DNA of 57,590 nt from Acetobacteraceae bacterium. GTDB lineage: Bacteria; Pseudomonadota; Alphaproteobacteria; Acetobacterales; Acetobacteraceae. Shown piece after piece: positions 50,456-57,590 of the stretch. The translations under genes were made by a program, and so were the position numbers. Position 1 is the stretch's first letter; every line of letters begins with the position of its first letter. The notes beneath the pieces were generated by a model. That model saw only the letters and a program-made list of their open reading frames with translations. It was not told where the DNA came from and did not search any database. The stretch is from positions 1-57,590 of the forward strand of contig JARLIM010000012.1 in assembly GCA_031291725.1 (NCBI GenBank), given 5' to 3'.

Positions 50456-51262
50456 ATGTCCCGCCCTGACCGTTTCACCGACCGCGTTGCCATCGTCTGC
50501 GGTGCTGGCTGTGTTGGCCCTGGGTGGGGCAATGGGCGGGCGGTGGCGGTGGCGCTCGCAGCAGAGGGGGCGAAGGTGTTCGCTGTCGATCTGCATCTCT
50601 CGGCACTGGAAGAAACCATCAGCCGCATCGAGGAGATCGGCGGCACGGTGGAGACCTATCTGTGCGATGTCACCAAATCCGATCAGGTGGCAGCGATGGT
50701 GGAGGCCTGTATTGCGAGGTTTGACCGGGTGGATATCCTGGTCAATTGCGTTGGTGGGTCGGCGGCCGGTGGGGCGGTGGAGATGGATGAGGCGGTGTGG
50801 AACGCGCAATTGGCCTTCAATCTCACCTCGGTTTTCCTCACCTGTAAGAACGTCATCCCGCATATGCAGGCGCAAGGCGGTGGGGCGATTGTGAATTTCT
50901 CCTCCACCTCCGGCCTGCGCTTCACCGGCTCGGCGCAGGTGGCATATGCCGCGACGAAGGCGGCGGTGATCCAGATGGGCAAGGTTCTTGCCGTGCAGCA
51001 TGCCAAGGACGGCATTCGCTTCAACACCGTCGTCCCTGGCCAATTGCACACGCCGATGGTGGAAGCGCGTCTGGCCGGGCAGCGATTCGGCGGCGATGTC
51101 GATGCACTGATCGCCAGCCGGGTGGCGCGGATTCCGCTGGGTTTCATGGGCGACGGGCGCGATTCGGCGGCGGCGGTGCTGTTCCTCGCCTCGGACGAGG
51201 CCCGATTCATCACCGGCACCGAAATCGTCGTCGATGGCGGCATGACGGTGAAATGCGCTTAA
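50456..51262 (+). CDS. short-chain dehydrogenase/reductase
   Basis: The 268-residue SDR has the cofactor motif CGAGCVGPGWGNGRA in place of the usual TGxxxGxG and NCVGG for the NxAG strand. The catalytic Ser lies in VNFSSTSGL, with YAATK giving the Tyr and Lys. The terminal block ITGTEIVVDGGMTV is intact. It oxidises or reduces a hydroxyl or keto group with NAD(P). As the last gene of the catabolic operon it probably handles an intermediate; the palindrome in front may tune its expression. Its stop overlaps the stop region of the convergent gene. Confidence 0.87.
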   Translation: MSRPDRFTDRVAIVCGAGCVGPGWGNGRAVAVALAAEGAKVFAVDLHLSALEETISRIEEIGGTVETYLCDVTKSDQVAAMVEACIARFDRVDILVNCVGGSAAGGAVEMDEAVWNAQLAFNLTSVFLTCKNVIPHMQAQGGGAIVNFSSTSGLRFTGSAQVAYAATKAAVIQMGKVLAVQHAKDGIRFNTVVPGQLHTPMVEARLAGQRFGGDVDALIASRVARIPLGFMGDGRDSAAAVLFLASDEARFITGTEIVVDGGMTVKCA

Positions 51263-52374
51263 TGGCGCAGCAGAGCGAGCACGATTTCCATCACAATCAG
51301 CGCAATCACCGCCGCTTCCATCAGCGTTGAGCGCAACGAGCTGGCATCGTCATACAGCGCCGTATAGGTGTCGCGGATGATCGAGAGTTTGCGGTCCACC
51401 GCACGGACGAAATTCGGCACGCGGAACAGCTCCAGTGCTGTGGCATAGACGCGGGCGAGGTAGACGTCTTCCGTCACTTGCAACGCGTTATCGACTTTCT
51501 CGGTCAACTCCGTCACCTCGGCCACCAGTGTGGTCAGCGTGCGGGCGAGATTGGCATAGCGGCGGGCGGCGGAGAGGTTCCAGCGCGAGCGGGCGGCTTC
51601 CACCAGATCGTACATGCGCGGCAATTCGTCATCGAGCAATTCGTCGTAATAGCGCATTTGCAACAGCTGCGCGTTGGCGACCTCCAGCACATCGGCCACG
51701 TCATTATCGCCGCGCGGTTCCACGATGAAGGCGCGATCCCAGGTGAGCACCACCAGATCGTCGGTGTAATATGAGAAACGCTGCCGCAGCACTTCGGCGC
51801 GCGCCGTCTCCGACAGCGGTCGTGTCTCGCCGGTCAGCAAAGGCACCAGATCGACACGCGCCAGAATGTCGGCGGCGGAAAGCCTGCTGTCGAAGGCTTG
51901 CACGTTGCCGATCAGATAATCCTCCGACACCGCCGAGGGCGTGGGCTTGATCAACGCCGCGCGCAGGATGTGGCGCAATTGCTCCAGGATCGGCTCCCAG
52001 AACGTGCTGCGCGCCACTTCGCCCACCGCGTTGAGCCTTGCGGTGAAATCCGTCCAGGCCATGTCGCGCGCGGGCACCCGCAGGGCGAGCGAGACGGTGC
52101 CGAAATCATAGAGCCGTGCCGTCACCACCGCCTCGATCTGTTCGACGCCCAGATCAAGGGTGATGGCATCCAAGGCGACGGCCAGCGGCGGCTCGCCGAA
52201 CGCCACCGCTTTGGGTGGGGTGGCGGTCAGGCGGGCGCGGCTGGTGCGGCCCTCGGCATGCTTCGCCCAAAGCTGTTCGGCGGCTGCAAGGTCGATGGCA
52301 TAGGCGATGTCGAACAGCCGCAAGGCCAGGATATGGCCGTGTTCGACACGGGGCGTGACAGCGTGCTCGGTCAT
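51259..52374 (-). CDS. conserved membrane-anchored protein, RMD1/YagE-like layout
   Basis: The 371-residue protein is mostly soluble. A beta-rich N-terminal half comes first, then a long charged helical region (NAQLLQMRYYDELLDDELPRMYDLVE; SRWNLSAARRYANLARTLTTL). The C-terminal transmembrane helix (AAVIALIVMEIVLALL) ends at the last residue. This layout resembles RMD1/YagE (DUF155) proteins, but the family motifs are not clear enough for a firm call. Its start overlaps the flavoprotein stop (ATGA), so the two are co-translated. Confidence 0.6.
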   Translation of the reverse strand: MTEHAVTPRVEHGHILALRLFDIAYAIDLAAAEQLWAKHAEGRTSRARLTATPPKAVAFGEPPLAVALDAITLDLGVEQIEAVVTARLYDFGTVSLALRVPARDMAWTDFTARLNAVGEVARSTFWEPILEQLRHILRAALIKPTPSAVSEDYLIGNVQAFDSRLSAADILARVDLVPLLTGETRPLSETARAEVLRQRFSYYTDDLVVLTWDRAFIVEPRGDNDVADVLEVANAQLLQMRYYDELLDDELPRMYDLVEAARSRWNLSAARRYANLARTLTTLVAEVTELTEKVDNALQVTEDVYLARVYATALELFRVPNFVRAVDRKLSIIRDTYTALYDDASSLRSTLMEAAVIALIVMEIVLALLRH

Positions 52375-53549
52375 TGCTCCAACCAGTTCCGCATTGCCTC
52401 TGCCGCCGCCACGCCGGAGCTGAGGCAGCCTTGCAGCAAATAACCGCCGGTGGGCGCTTCCCAATCCAGCATTTCACCGGCGGCGAACACGCCCGGATGG
52501 CGGTGCAGCATGAAATTCCGCCCCACCGCCCCCCAGCGCACGCCACCGGCTGAGGAAATCGCCCGCTCCAACCCAGCCGGACGTTCCAGCCGGATCGGCA
52601 GCGCCTTGATCAATTTCGGCAGCGGCAGCGTCACCCCGGCATGCCGCGCCTCCTGCACCAAGGCCGCCGCCGGAGGTGTCAGCCCGGCGTTGCGCAGAAG
52701 ATTGGACAGCGATTTGCCGCCGCCGCCCAAGGGCAATGCGCTCTCGGGCAGGTCTGGGCGCAGATCGAGCGTGATCTCCACCGGCCCTGTTGCGGTGATC
52801 GCATCGCGGATGGGGGCGGAGAGGGTGTAGATCACGCCGCCCTCAATCCCCCAATCGGCAATCGTCGCCTCGCCGCGCACTGTCTGCCCGCCGAACGTGG
52901 CGGCGATGCGTTTGAGCGGCTGTCCGGCGAACCGGTTGCGCAGATGGTCGGACCACGCGACGTGAAAGCCCATGTTGGAGGGCTGGAACGGCGCCACCTC
53001 ATCGGCATCGAAGAAGCGCATCCACGAGCCATCCGCCCCCAGCCTCGGCCAGGAAGCACCGCCGAGCGCCAGCAGCGTGGCGCGGGCGGTGACGCGCTTT
53101 TCGCCGTCAGCTGTATTGAAGCGCAGCGCGCCATCCTCGGCCCAGCCCGCCCAGTCATGCCGCGTGTGCAGCGTGACGCCGAGGCCACCAAGTCGTGTCA
53201 GCCATGCCCGCAGCAGCGGAGAGGCTTTCATCACCTTGGGAAATACCCGGCCAGAGGTGCCAACGAACGTCTCCGCCCCCAGGCCATCCGCCCAGGCGCG
53301 CAATGCCTCCGGCGGGAAGGCGCGGATTGCCTCCCGCAGGGAAGGGGCGGCGTTGCGATAGCGCAGCAAGAGCCGATCCAGCGGCTCTGAATGCGTCAGG
53401 TTCAACCCACCGCGACCGGCGAGCATGAACTTGCGGGCGGGGGCGGCCATGCGGTCGAAGATATGCACGTCCGCCACGGCGGCGAGATGCTCGGCGGCGA
53501 TCAGCCCGGCCGGGCCCGCGCCGATAATGGCCAGCAGCGGACGACTCAT
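52371..53549 (-). CDS. FAD/NAD(P)-binding flavoprotein (BaiN/HI0933-like, TIGR03862 type)
   Basis: The 392-residue protein has the N-terminal dinucleotide motif IIGAGPAGLIAAEHLA and the family pattern RKFMLAGRGGLNLTHSE, with TSGRVFPKVMKASPLL. ALGGASWPRLGADGSW lies in the middle, and the end is PGVFAAGEMLDWEAPTGGYLLQG with the second FAD contact. These are oxidoreductases of unclear substrate. I chose ATG 53549 because the family starts here and GGTGGAAG precedes it. Confidence 0.88.
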   Translation of the reverse strand: MSRPLLAIIGAGPAGLIAAEHLAAVADVHIFDRMAAPARKFMLAGRGGLNLTHSEPLDRLLLRYRNAAPSLREAIRAFPPEALRAWADGLGAETFVGTSGRVFPKVMKASPLLRAWLTRLGGLGVTLHTRHDWAGWAEDGALRFNTADGEKRVTARATLLALGGASWPRLGADGSWMRFFDADEVAPFQPSNMGFHVAWSDHLRNRFAGQPLKRIAATFGGQTVRGEATIADWGIEGGVIYTLSAPIRDAITATGPVEITLDLRPDLPESALPLGGGGKSLSNLLRNAGLTPPAAALVQEARHAGVTLPLPKLIKALPIRLERPAGLERAISSAGGVRWGAVGRNFMLHRHPGVFAAGEMLDWEAPTGGYLLQGCLSSGVAAAEAMRNWLEQ

Positions 53550-53689
53550 ACTTCCACCCCCAACATAACTGTCCTGCACCGTGCAGGGCAGGAGAAACTT
53601 GTGTTTGTCATCATTGCCGCTATACCCAGCACCTTCCCTGCCAGGGGCCACGGCGGCCGCTGGCTATGCTCGCGCGTCATGTCGACGTG

Positions 53690-53707
53690 GCACCCAGACC
53701 CGGGTGC
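53690..53707 (+). promoter_or_regulatory. hairpin in the rpsF leader
   Basis: GCACCC and GGGTGC pair perfectly around a six-base loop, 28 bases before the rpsF start. Leader hairpins of rpsF operons are known binding sites for the S6:S18 complex, which represses its own operon. The position fits, but I cannot confirm the conserved motif by eye. Confidence 0.3.
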
Positions 53708-53735
53708 GGAGCTGAACAACCCAGAGGGAGTTCAC

Positions 53736-54242
53736 ATGCCGCTATACGAGACCGTGCTGATCGCACGCAGTGACGTGACTCAGCAACAGGTGGAGACGAT
53801 TGTCGACACCCTGACCGCCCAGATGGACGCCGAAATTGGCGCCGAGCCGGGTTCGCCCGAGTCGGTGGTCAAGAAGCGCGAATATTGGGGCCTGCGGAGC
53901 CTCGCCTATCGCATCAAGAAGAACCGCAAGGGCCACTACATGCTCCTCGGTCTGGATGCCAAGCCCGCCGCGATGAACGAAATGGAACGCCAGCTCGGTC
54001 TGAACGAAGACGTGCTGCGCTTCATGACGATCCGCGTGGACGCCATCGACGCTGAAGCCCCGTCGGCCATTCTCGCCCGCAAGTCCGACGACCGCGAGCG
54101 CGGTTTCCGTGGCCCGAAGCCTGCTGGTCGCTTTGAGAGCGGTCGCAAGCGTGGCTATGACGACCGTGAAGAATTCCGTGCACGCGACGAATCGCCTGTG
54201 CGTGAAGATTTCGGCGGCTTTAACGCTGGCGCTGAGGAGTAA
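53736..54242 (+). CDS. rpsF: 30S ribosomal protein S6
   Basis: The 168-residue S6 starts [15 protein letters not shown], with the core [20 protein letters not shown] and LRFMTIRVD. An unusually long charged tail rich in Arg, Asp and Glu follows (after about residue 110), a common trait in alphaproteobacteria. S6 binds S18 on the 30S platform. It begins the rpsF-rpsR-rplI operon, with GAGGGAG before the start. Confidence 0.97.
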   Translation: MPLYETVLIARSDVTQQQVETIVDTLTAQMDAEIGAEPGSPESVVKKREYWGLRSLAYRIKKNRKGHYMLLGLDAKPAAMNEMERQLGLNEDVLRFMTIRVDAIDAEAPSAILARKSDDRERGFRGPKPAGRFESGRKRGYDDREEFRARDESPVREDFGGFNAGAEE

Positions 54243-54247
54243 TTCAG

Positions 54248-54523
54248 ATGTCCGATACCGAAAACCTGAACCCCGCCGCCCGCCGCTCTGCCGTTGGCGC
54301 GCGCCGTCCGTTCTATCGCCGTCGCAAGTCCTGCCCGTTCTCCGGCGCCAACGCCCCGGTGATCGACTACAAGGACGTGCGTCTGCTGTCCCGCTTCCTC
54401 TCCGAGCGCGGCAAGATTGTGCCGAGCCGCATCACGGCGGTCTCCGCCAAGAAGCAGCGCGAACTGGCCCAGGCCATCAAGCGCGCCCGCTTCCTGGCCC
54501 TGCTGCCCTACATTGTGAATTGA
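54248..54523 (+). CDS. rpsR: 30S ribosomal protein S18
   Basis: The 91-residue S18 is recognised by [42 protein letters not shown], and [21 protein letters not shown]. It is five bases after rpsF and pairs with S6 on the ribosome. Its length is normal for the family. Confidence 0.98.
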   Translation: MSDTENLNPAARRSAVGARRPFYRRRKSCPFSGANAPVIDYKDVRLLSRFLSERGKIVPSRITAVSAKKQRELAQAIKRARFLALLPYIVN

Positions 54524-54535
54524 GGAGGCAGTATC

Positions 54536-55108
54536 ATGGCCGTTGTTGAATTGATCCTCCTCCAGCGCGTTGAAAAGCTGGGCCAGATGGGTGAGTTGGT
54601 GAAGGTGAAGCCGGGTTATGCCCGCAATTACCTTCTGCCGCAGAAAAAGGCGATCCGTGCGAACAAGGCCAATCTGGCTCAGTTCGAAGCACAGCGCGCC
54701 CAGCTCGAAGCCGCCAACCTGAAGCGTCGTGACGAAGCCGAACGCGTTGCCGAGCGCATGCAGGGGCTTTCCGTGACGATCATCCGTCAGGCCGGTGAGT
54801 CGGGCAGCCTCTATGGCTCCGTCTCTTCGCGTGACATTGCCGATGCCTGCGGTGAATCCGGCATGACGATCAACCGTTCGCAGGTTGTGCTGTCGTCGCC
54901 GATCAAGTCGCTGGGTCTGAGCACTGTTCGCGTGGTGCTGCATCCTGAAGTCGATATGCCGGTGACGGTCAACGTCGCCCGCTCCGTCGAAGAAGCTGAG
55001 AAGCAGATTCGCGGTGAGCGCGTTGTTGGCGAAACCGAAGCGGCGATCGAGTTGGAAGACGACATCCAGCTGTTCGACCCGAACGCGGAACAGCCGGATA
55101 TCGGCTGA
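54536..55108 (+). CDS. rplI: 50S ribosomal protein L9
   Basis: The 190-residue L9 has its N-domain [28 protein letters not shown]. The long connecting helix and the C-domain ([31 protein letters not shown]) follow. An acidic C-terminal extension of about 30 residues is typical of alphaproteobacteria. It is the last gene of the S6 operon and a strong terminator follows 22 bases on. Confidence 0.97.
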   Translation: MAVVELILLQRVEKLGQMGELVKVKPGYARNYLLPQKKAIRANKANLAQFEAQRAQLEAANLKRRDEAERVAERMQGLSVTIIRQAGESGSLYGSVSSRDIADACGESGMTINRSQVVLSSPIKSLGLSTVRVVLHPEVDMPVTVNVARSVEEAEKQIRGERVVGETEAAIELEDDIQLFDPNAEQPDIG

Positions 55109-55130
55109 TCCTGACTTCGGATTAAAATTG

Positions 55131-55166
55131 AAAAGCCGTGTCTTGCTCTGTAGGACACGGCTTTTT
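55131..55166 (+). terminator. Rho-independent terminator after rplI
   Basis: Twelve-base arms AAAAGCCGTGTC and GACACGGCTTTT pair perfectly around an 11-base loop and end in a T-run. It closes the rpsF-rpsR-rplI operon. Confidence 0.92.
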
Positions 55167-55244
55167 CTTGTCTGCGGCGTGATGCACTGGTCTTGACCGT
55201 CAATTCCATGCAAAACACACAGCACACTGTGGAGGCAGACCGGC

Positions 55245-55586
55245 TTGATCCCGCAATTGTCACGGCGCTCACTTGCCACGCTGCTGCTGGGCGGCCTTGT
55301 CGGGTGCTCCAATTCCGGCCCGGATAAGGCCGAAGCGCTTGACCAGATTCGCCAAAAGCTGGCGCAGACAATCACCGTCGGAGTGGAGCGGATCGACAAT
55401 CTGACGTATCGCGAGAGCAAGAGCCTTGGTGGTGGCCGTTTTGCCGTGCTTGTCGATTACGACGTCATCTCGCTGGCCCCCACGATGGGGCTGTTCAACA
55501 CCATCAACCCGGCTGGCTCATCTCAGCATATCGAGCGCGAACGCTATGTGTTCGTGTCGTCGAGCAAGGGGTGGCGGTTGGAGTAG
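55245..55586 (+). CDS. small lipoprotein, function unknown
   Basis: The 113-residue protein has a lipoprotein signal (RRSLATLLLGGLVGC, lipid Cys at about 21). A soluble domain of about 90 residues with no family I can name follows. It starts at TTG 55245 with GGAGG nine bases upstream; no ATG is available. An in-frame TTG at 55257 is also possible. It is probably a periplasmic membrane-anchored protein. It lies after the rplI terminator and ends seven bases before the convergent tyrS stop. Confidence 0.65.
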   Translation: MIPQLSRRSLATLLLGGLVGCSNSGPDKAEALDQIRQKLAQTITVGVERIDNLTYRESKSLGGGRFAVLVDYDVISLAPTMGLFNTINPAGSSQHIERERYVFVSSSKGWRLE

Positions 55587-55593
55587 CCAGCCT

Positions 55594-56838
55594 TCAGGCT
55601 GGCCGCACCAAACGATGCTGCTTTTTGCCCGCTGACAGCTTGGCTGCCCCATCGCGCAGATCGGCCATGGTCAACACAGCCGCTTCATCGCTGATCGGTG
55701 TGTCGTTCAGCCGTGCCCCACCGCCCCGGATCAGGCGACGGGCCTCGCCATTGCTGGCGGCCAGGCCCGAGTCGACGAACAGACGGATCAACGCAATGCC
55801 GGCTTCCAACTCGCCCGTAGGCACGTCGATGCTCGGCAGCGTGTCGGCGGCCACACCTTCCTCGAACGCCCGGCGCGCCGTCTCGGCGGCCTGTTCGGCG
55901 GCGGCACGGCCATGGCAGAGTGCGGTGGCTTCGGTGGCGAGGAATTTCTTCGCCTCGTTGATCTCCGCCCCGCCGAGTGCGGCCAGCTTGGCGATTTCGG
56001 CGAGCGGCGTGTCGGTGAACAGCCGCAGGAAGCGGCCCACATCGGCATCCTCGGTGTTGCGCCAGAACTGCCAGTAATCATATGGGCTGCGCTTATCGGC
56101 GGTCAGCCACACGGCCCCCTTGGCGGTCTTGCCCATCTTGCCACCGGAGGCGGTGGTGATCAGCGGTGTGGTGAGGCCGAAGACCTGCTTGCCATCGGTG
56201 CGGCGGCAAAGATCGACGCCTGAGACGATGTTGCCCCATTGGTCCGAACCGCCCATTTGCAGCACCACGCCGTGGCGGCGATTGAGTTCGCGGAAATCGT
56301 AGCTTTGTAGAATGGAGTAATTGAACTCCAGGAATGTCAGCCCCTGTTCACGGTCGAGGCGGGTTTTGACGCTGTCGAAGCCAAGCATGCGGTTGACGCT
56401 GAAATGCACGCCCACATCGCGCAGCAGTTCGATATAGGACAGGCGGTCGAGCCAATCGGCATTGTTGGGCATGATCGCATCGGACGGGCCGTCACCGAAC
56501 TGCATGAACGGGGCGAAGCAGCGCTTGATGCCGGCCATGTTGGTGGCGATCTGGTCGTCGCTGAGCAATTGGCGCGCTTCCTCGCGCAGGCTGGGGTCGC
56601 CGATGCGGGTGGTGCCGCCGCCCATCAGGGTAATCGGCTTATGGCCGAAACGCTGCATCAGACGCAGCAGCATGATCTGCACCAGCGAGCCGACATGCAG
56701 GCTGTCCGCCGTGCAGTCGAAGCCGATATAGCCGGCAACGCTGCCCTTGCCGAATTCGGCGTCGAGTGCCTCGGTGTCGGTACACTGGAAAACAAAGCCG
56801 CGTTCGGTGGCTTCGTGGAGGAATTCGCTGCGAGGCAT
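55594..56838 (-). CDS. tyrS: tyrosyl-tRNA synthetase
   Basis: This 414-residue class I synthetase has the HIGH-like site LHVGSLVQ and the KMSKS-like site GKMGKT. Tyrosine-binding [10 protein letters not shown] and [11 protein letters not shown] are typical of TyrRS. A C-terminal S4 RNA-binding domain follows ([22 protein letters not shown]). It charges tRNA-Tyr. The 223-base gap upstream holds no other gene I can support. Confidence 0.96.
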   Translation of the reverse strand: MPRSEFLHEATERGFVFQCTDTEALDAEFGKGSVAGYIGFDCTADSLHVGSLVQIMLLRLMQRFGHKPITLMGGGTTRIGDPSLREEARQLLSDDQIATNMAGIKRCFAPFMQFGDGPSDAIMPNNADWLDRLSYIELLRDVGVHFSVNRMLGFDSVKTRLDREQGLTFLEFNYSILQSYDFRELNRRHGVVLQMGGSDQWGNIVSGVDLCRRTDGKQVFGLTTPLITTASGGKMGKTAKGAVWLTADKRSPYDYWQFWRNTEDADVGRFLRLFTDTPLAEIAKLAALGGAEINEAKKFLATEATALCHGRAAAEQAAETARRAFEEGVAADTLPSIDVPTGELEAGIALIRLFVDSGLAASNGEARRLIRGGGARLNDTPISDEAAVLTMADLRDGAAKLSAGKKQHRLVRPA

Positions 56839-57061
56839 CAGGACAATCCCGGTTCAAAAGGCGGCGGAGAAAAGCACAGCAGCCCGCCAAAGGGTAGGGG
56901 GGCGCACGCGCGTCCCTCATGTCGATGTCATCCGCGTGACAGCTTGTGGCGACGCCAAGTAACGATTTTGTGTGTCGTTGATGAGGGGCTTATGGAGAAA
57001 TACGTAATGCATCCGCTCTGGCACGGGCAGTAGGCTGGGCGCTGCGGGTGCGGAGATGTCG

Positions 57062-57439
57062 ATGAAACGCAATAAGGAACTGTTGCGCGCCATTCTTCTG
57101 GAGGTCGAGGAATCCCCTGGCTTCGACGGGCGGAAACGACAGTTTTTTAGTTTTGAAATCCAGGGCTATACGCCAGCAGAAGTGCATTTTCACGTGCACA
57201 TGCTGATCCGCTCAAAATACCTCGAAGCCGAGGAGCATGAAGACGGCTTCATCGGGCACGGTCTGACGCTGGCTGGACATGATTATCTGGACACGCTGCG
57301 GGATTCATTTGCGTGGCGCATCACCAAAACGAAAACCGGCGAGGCCATTATGGCCGTCAGCCGGGTTCTCGGTCAGGTGATCAGCGGAATTGTGCGCCAG
57401 ACGATCAACGACCATATCAGCGGCCGTTCGATCCTCTAG
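57062..57439 (+). CDS. DUF2513 family protein
   Basis: The 125-residue protein matches DUF2513: KRNKELLRAILLEVEESP, the VHFHVHMLIRSKYLEAEE block with the predicted winged-helix start, and GLTLAGHDYLDTLRD. The family is common in prophages and genomic islands and its function is unknown. Of two starts (57056, 57062), the second is six bases behind GGAG and fits better. Its TAG stop abuts the end of an insertion element, so the last residues may be affected by that insertion. Confidence 0.8.
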   Translation: MKRNKELLRAILLEVEESPGFDGRKRQFFSFEIQGYTPAEVHFHVHMLIRSKYLEAEEHEDGFIGHGLTLAGHDYLDTLRDSFAWRITKTKTGEAIMAVSRVLGQVISGIVRQTINDHISGRSIL

Positions 57440-57590
57440 CAGGTTGCTGAAAAACTCTGTCGGTCGGCGCGGCGGCCCTTTTCCGCGCCAGAGCCGTTCA
57501 AGGCTTGCCACGATGCACACACATCGTGTCTTCGCCTTGGCCTTTCTGGCACGAAAAATGACTCGCCGCCCCTCCGCGAACAGTTTTTCA
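57440..57590. mobile_element. end of an IS or MITE, cut by the window edge
   Basis: The left end GGTTGCTGAAAAACTC starts about two bases after the DUF2513 stop. The last ten bases of the window, CAGTTTTTCA, are the inverse of TGAAAAACTG. The right inverted end, which would continue GCAACC, is therefore just entering. No transposase is readable in the 150 bases between. Ends of this form occur in IS1182-like and related insertion sequences. It is either a short non-autonomous element of about 160 bp or a deleted IS. Confidence 0.55.

Noticed and set aside
57062..57590. prophage edge based on the DUF2513 protein
   Set aside because: DUF2513 occurs in phages but also elsewhere. No integrase, repressor or structural gene is present, and the neighbour tyrS is a housekeeping gene.

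Overview
The window (about 57.6 kb, high GC, tightly packed genes, many ATGA/TGATG overlaps) looks like chromosome of an alphaproteobacterium. An Acetobacteraceae or other Rhodospirillales member is the best guess. The reasons are the gene families present (rpsF-rpsR-rplI with a long S6 tail, CobW-WD40 pair, DUF2889 protein, large multidomain glycosyltransferases) and the codon style. All calls come from reading the sequence; no database search was run.

Layout. 1-471: repeat-rich edge with hairpins and a degenerate VapB-like antitoxin. 472-6548: a PlcP/Agt-like lipid-remodelling pair, a diacylglycerol-kinase-family protein, a fumarylacetoacetate-hydrolase-family enzyme, a DUF2889 protein and a family III CoA-transferase. 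6551-10330: a fused glycosyltransferase-like/methyltransferase, a family 2 glycosyltransferase and a GNAT acetyltransferase. 10500-14143: a small membrane protein, EttA, a chromosomal ccdAB toxin-antitoxin pair, tRNA-Ile(CAU) and inorganic pyrophosphatase.

14147-24572 is a six-gene minus-strand operon and the most interesting unit. In transcription order it encodes a type I secretion ABC transporter with a degenerate C39 domain, an HlyD adaptor, a Sel1-repeat protein, a 915-residue GT2-GT4 double glycosyltransferase, a protein with ChW-like repeats and a GT4 glycosyltransferase. It reads like a glycosylation-coupled export or surface-glycan system whose substrate lies outside the window.

24793-32504: acetyltransferase, TPR protein, class III aminotransferase, GST, another GT4, the CobW-WD40 pair and an aldo/keto reductase. 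32518-33075: a small GIY-YIG nuclease gene flanked by two direct copies of a 97-bp palindromic repeat; a third copy lies at 50336. 33083-41063: a methionine/B12 block. An ArsR-methyltransferase fusion regulator with a palindromic operator is followed by metH, a two-lobed retropepsin-like lipoprotein, a CDF metal transporter, a TonB protein and a PduO-type cobalamin adenosyltransferase.

41160-51262: a ten-gene catabolic operon with two transport systems (MFS; ABC binding protein, permease and ATPase), an isopropylmalate/tartrate-dehydrogenase-like enzyme, two LigI-type amidohydrolases, a GST, a carboxymuconolactone-decarboxylase-family protein and an SDR. Its substrate is unknown. 51259-57590: a membrane-anchored conserved protein, a BaiN-like flavoprotein, rpsF-rpsR-rplI, a small lipoprotein, tyrS, a DUF2513 protein, and the end of an insertion sequence or MITE cut by the window edge.
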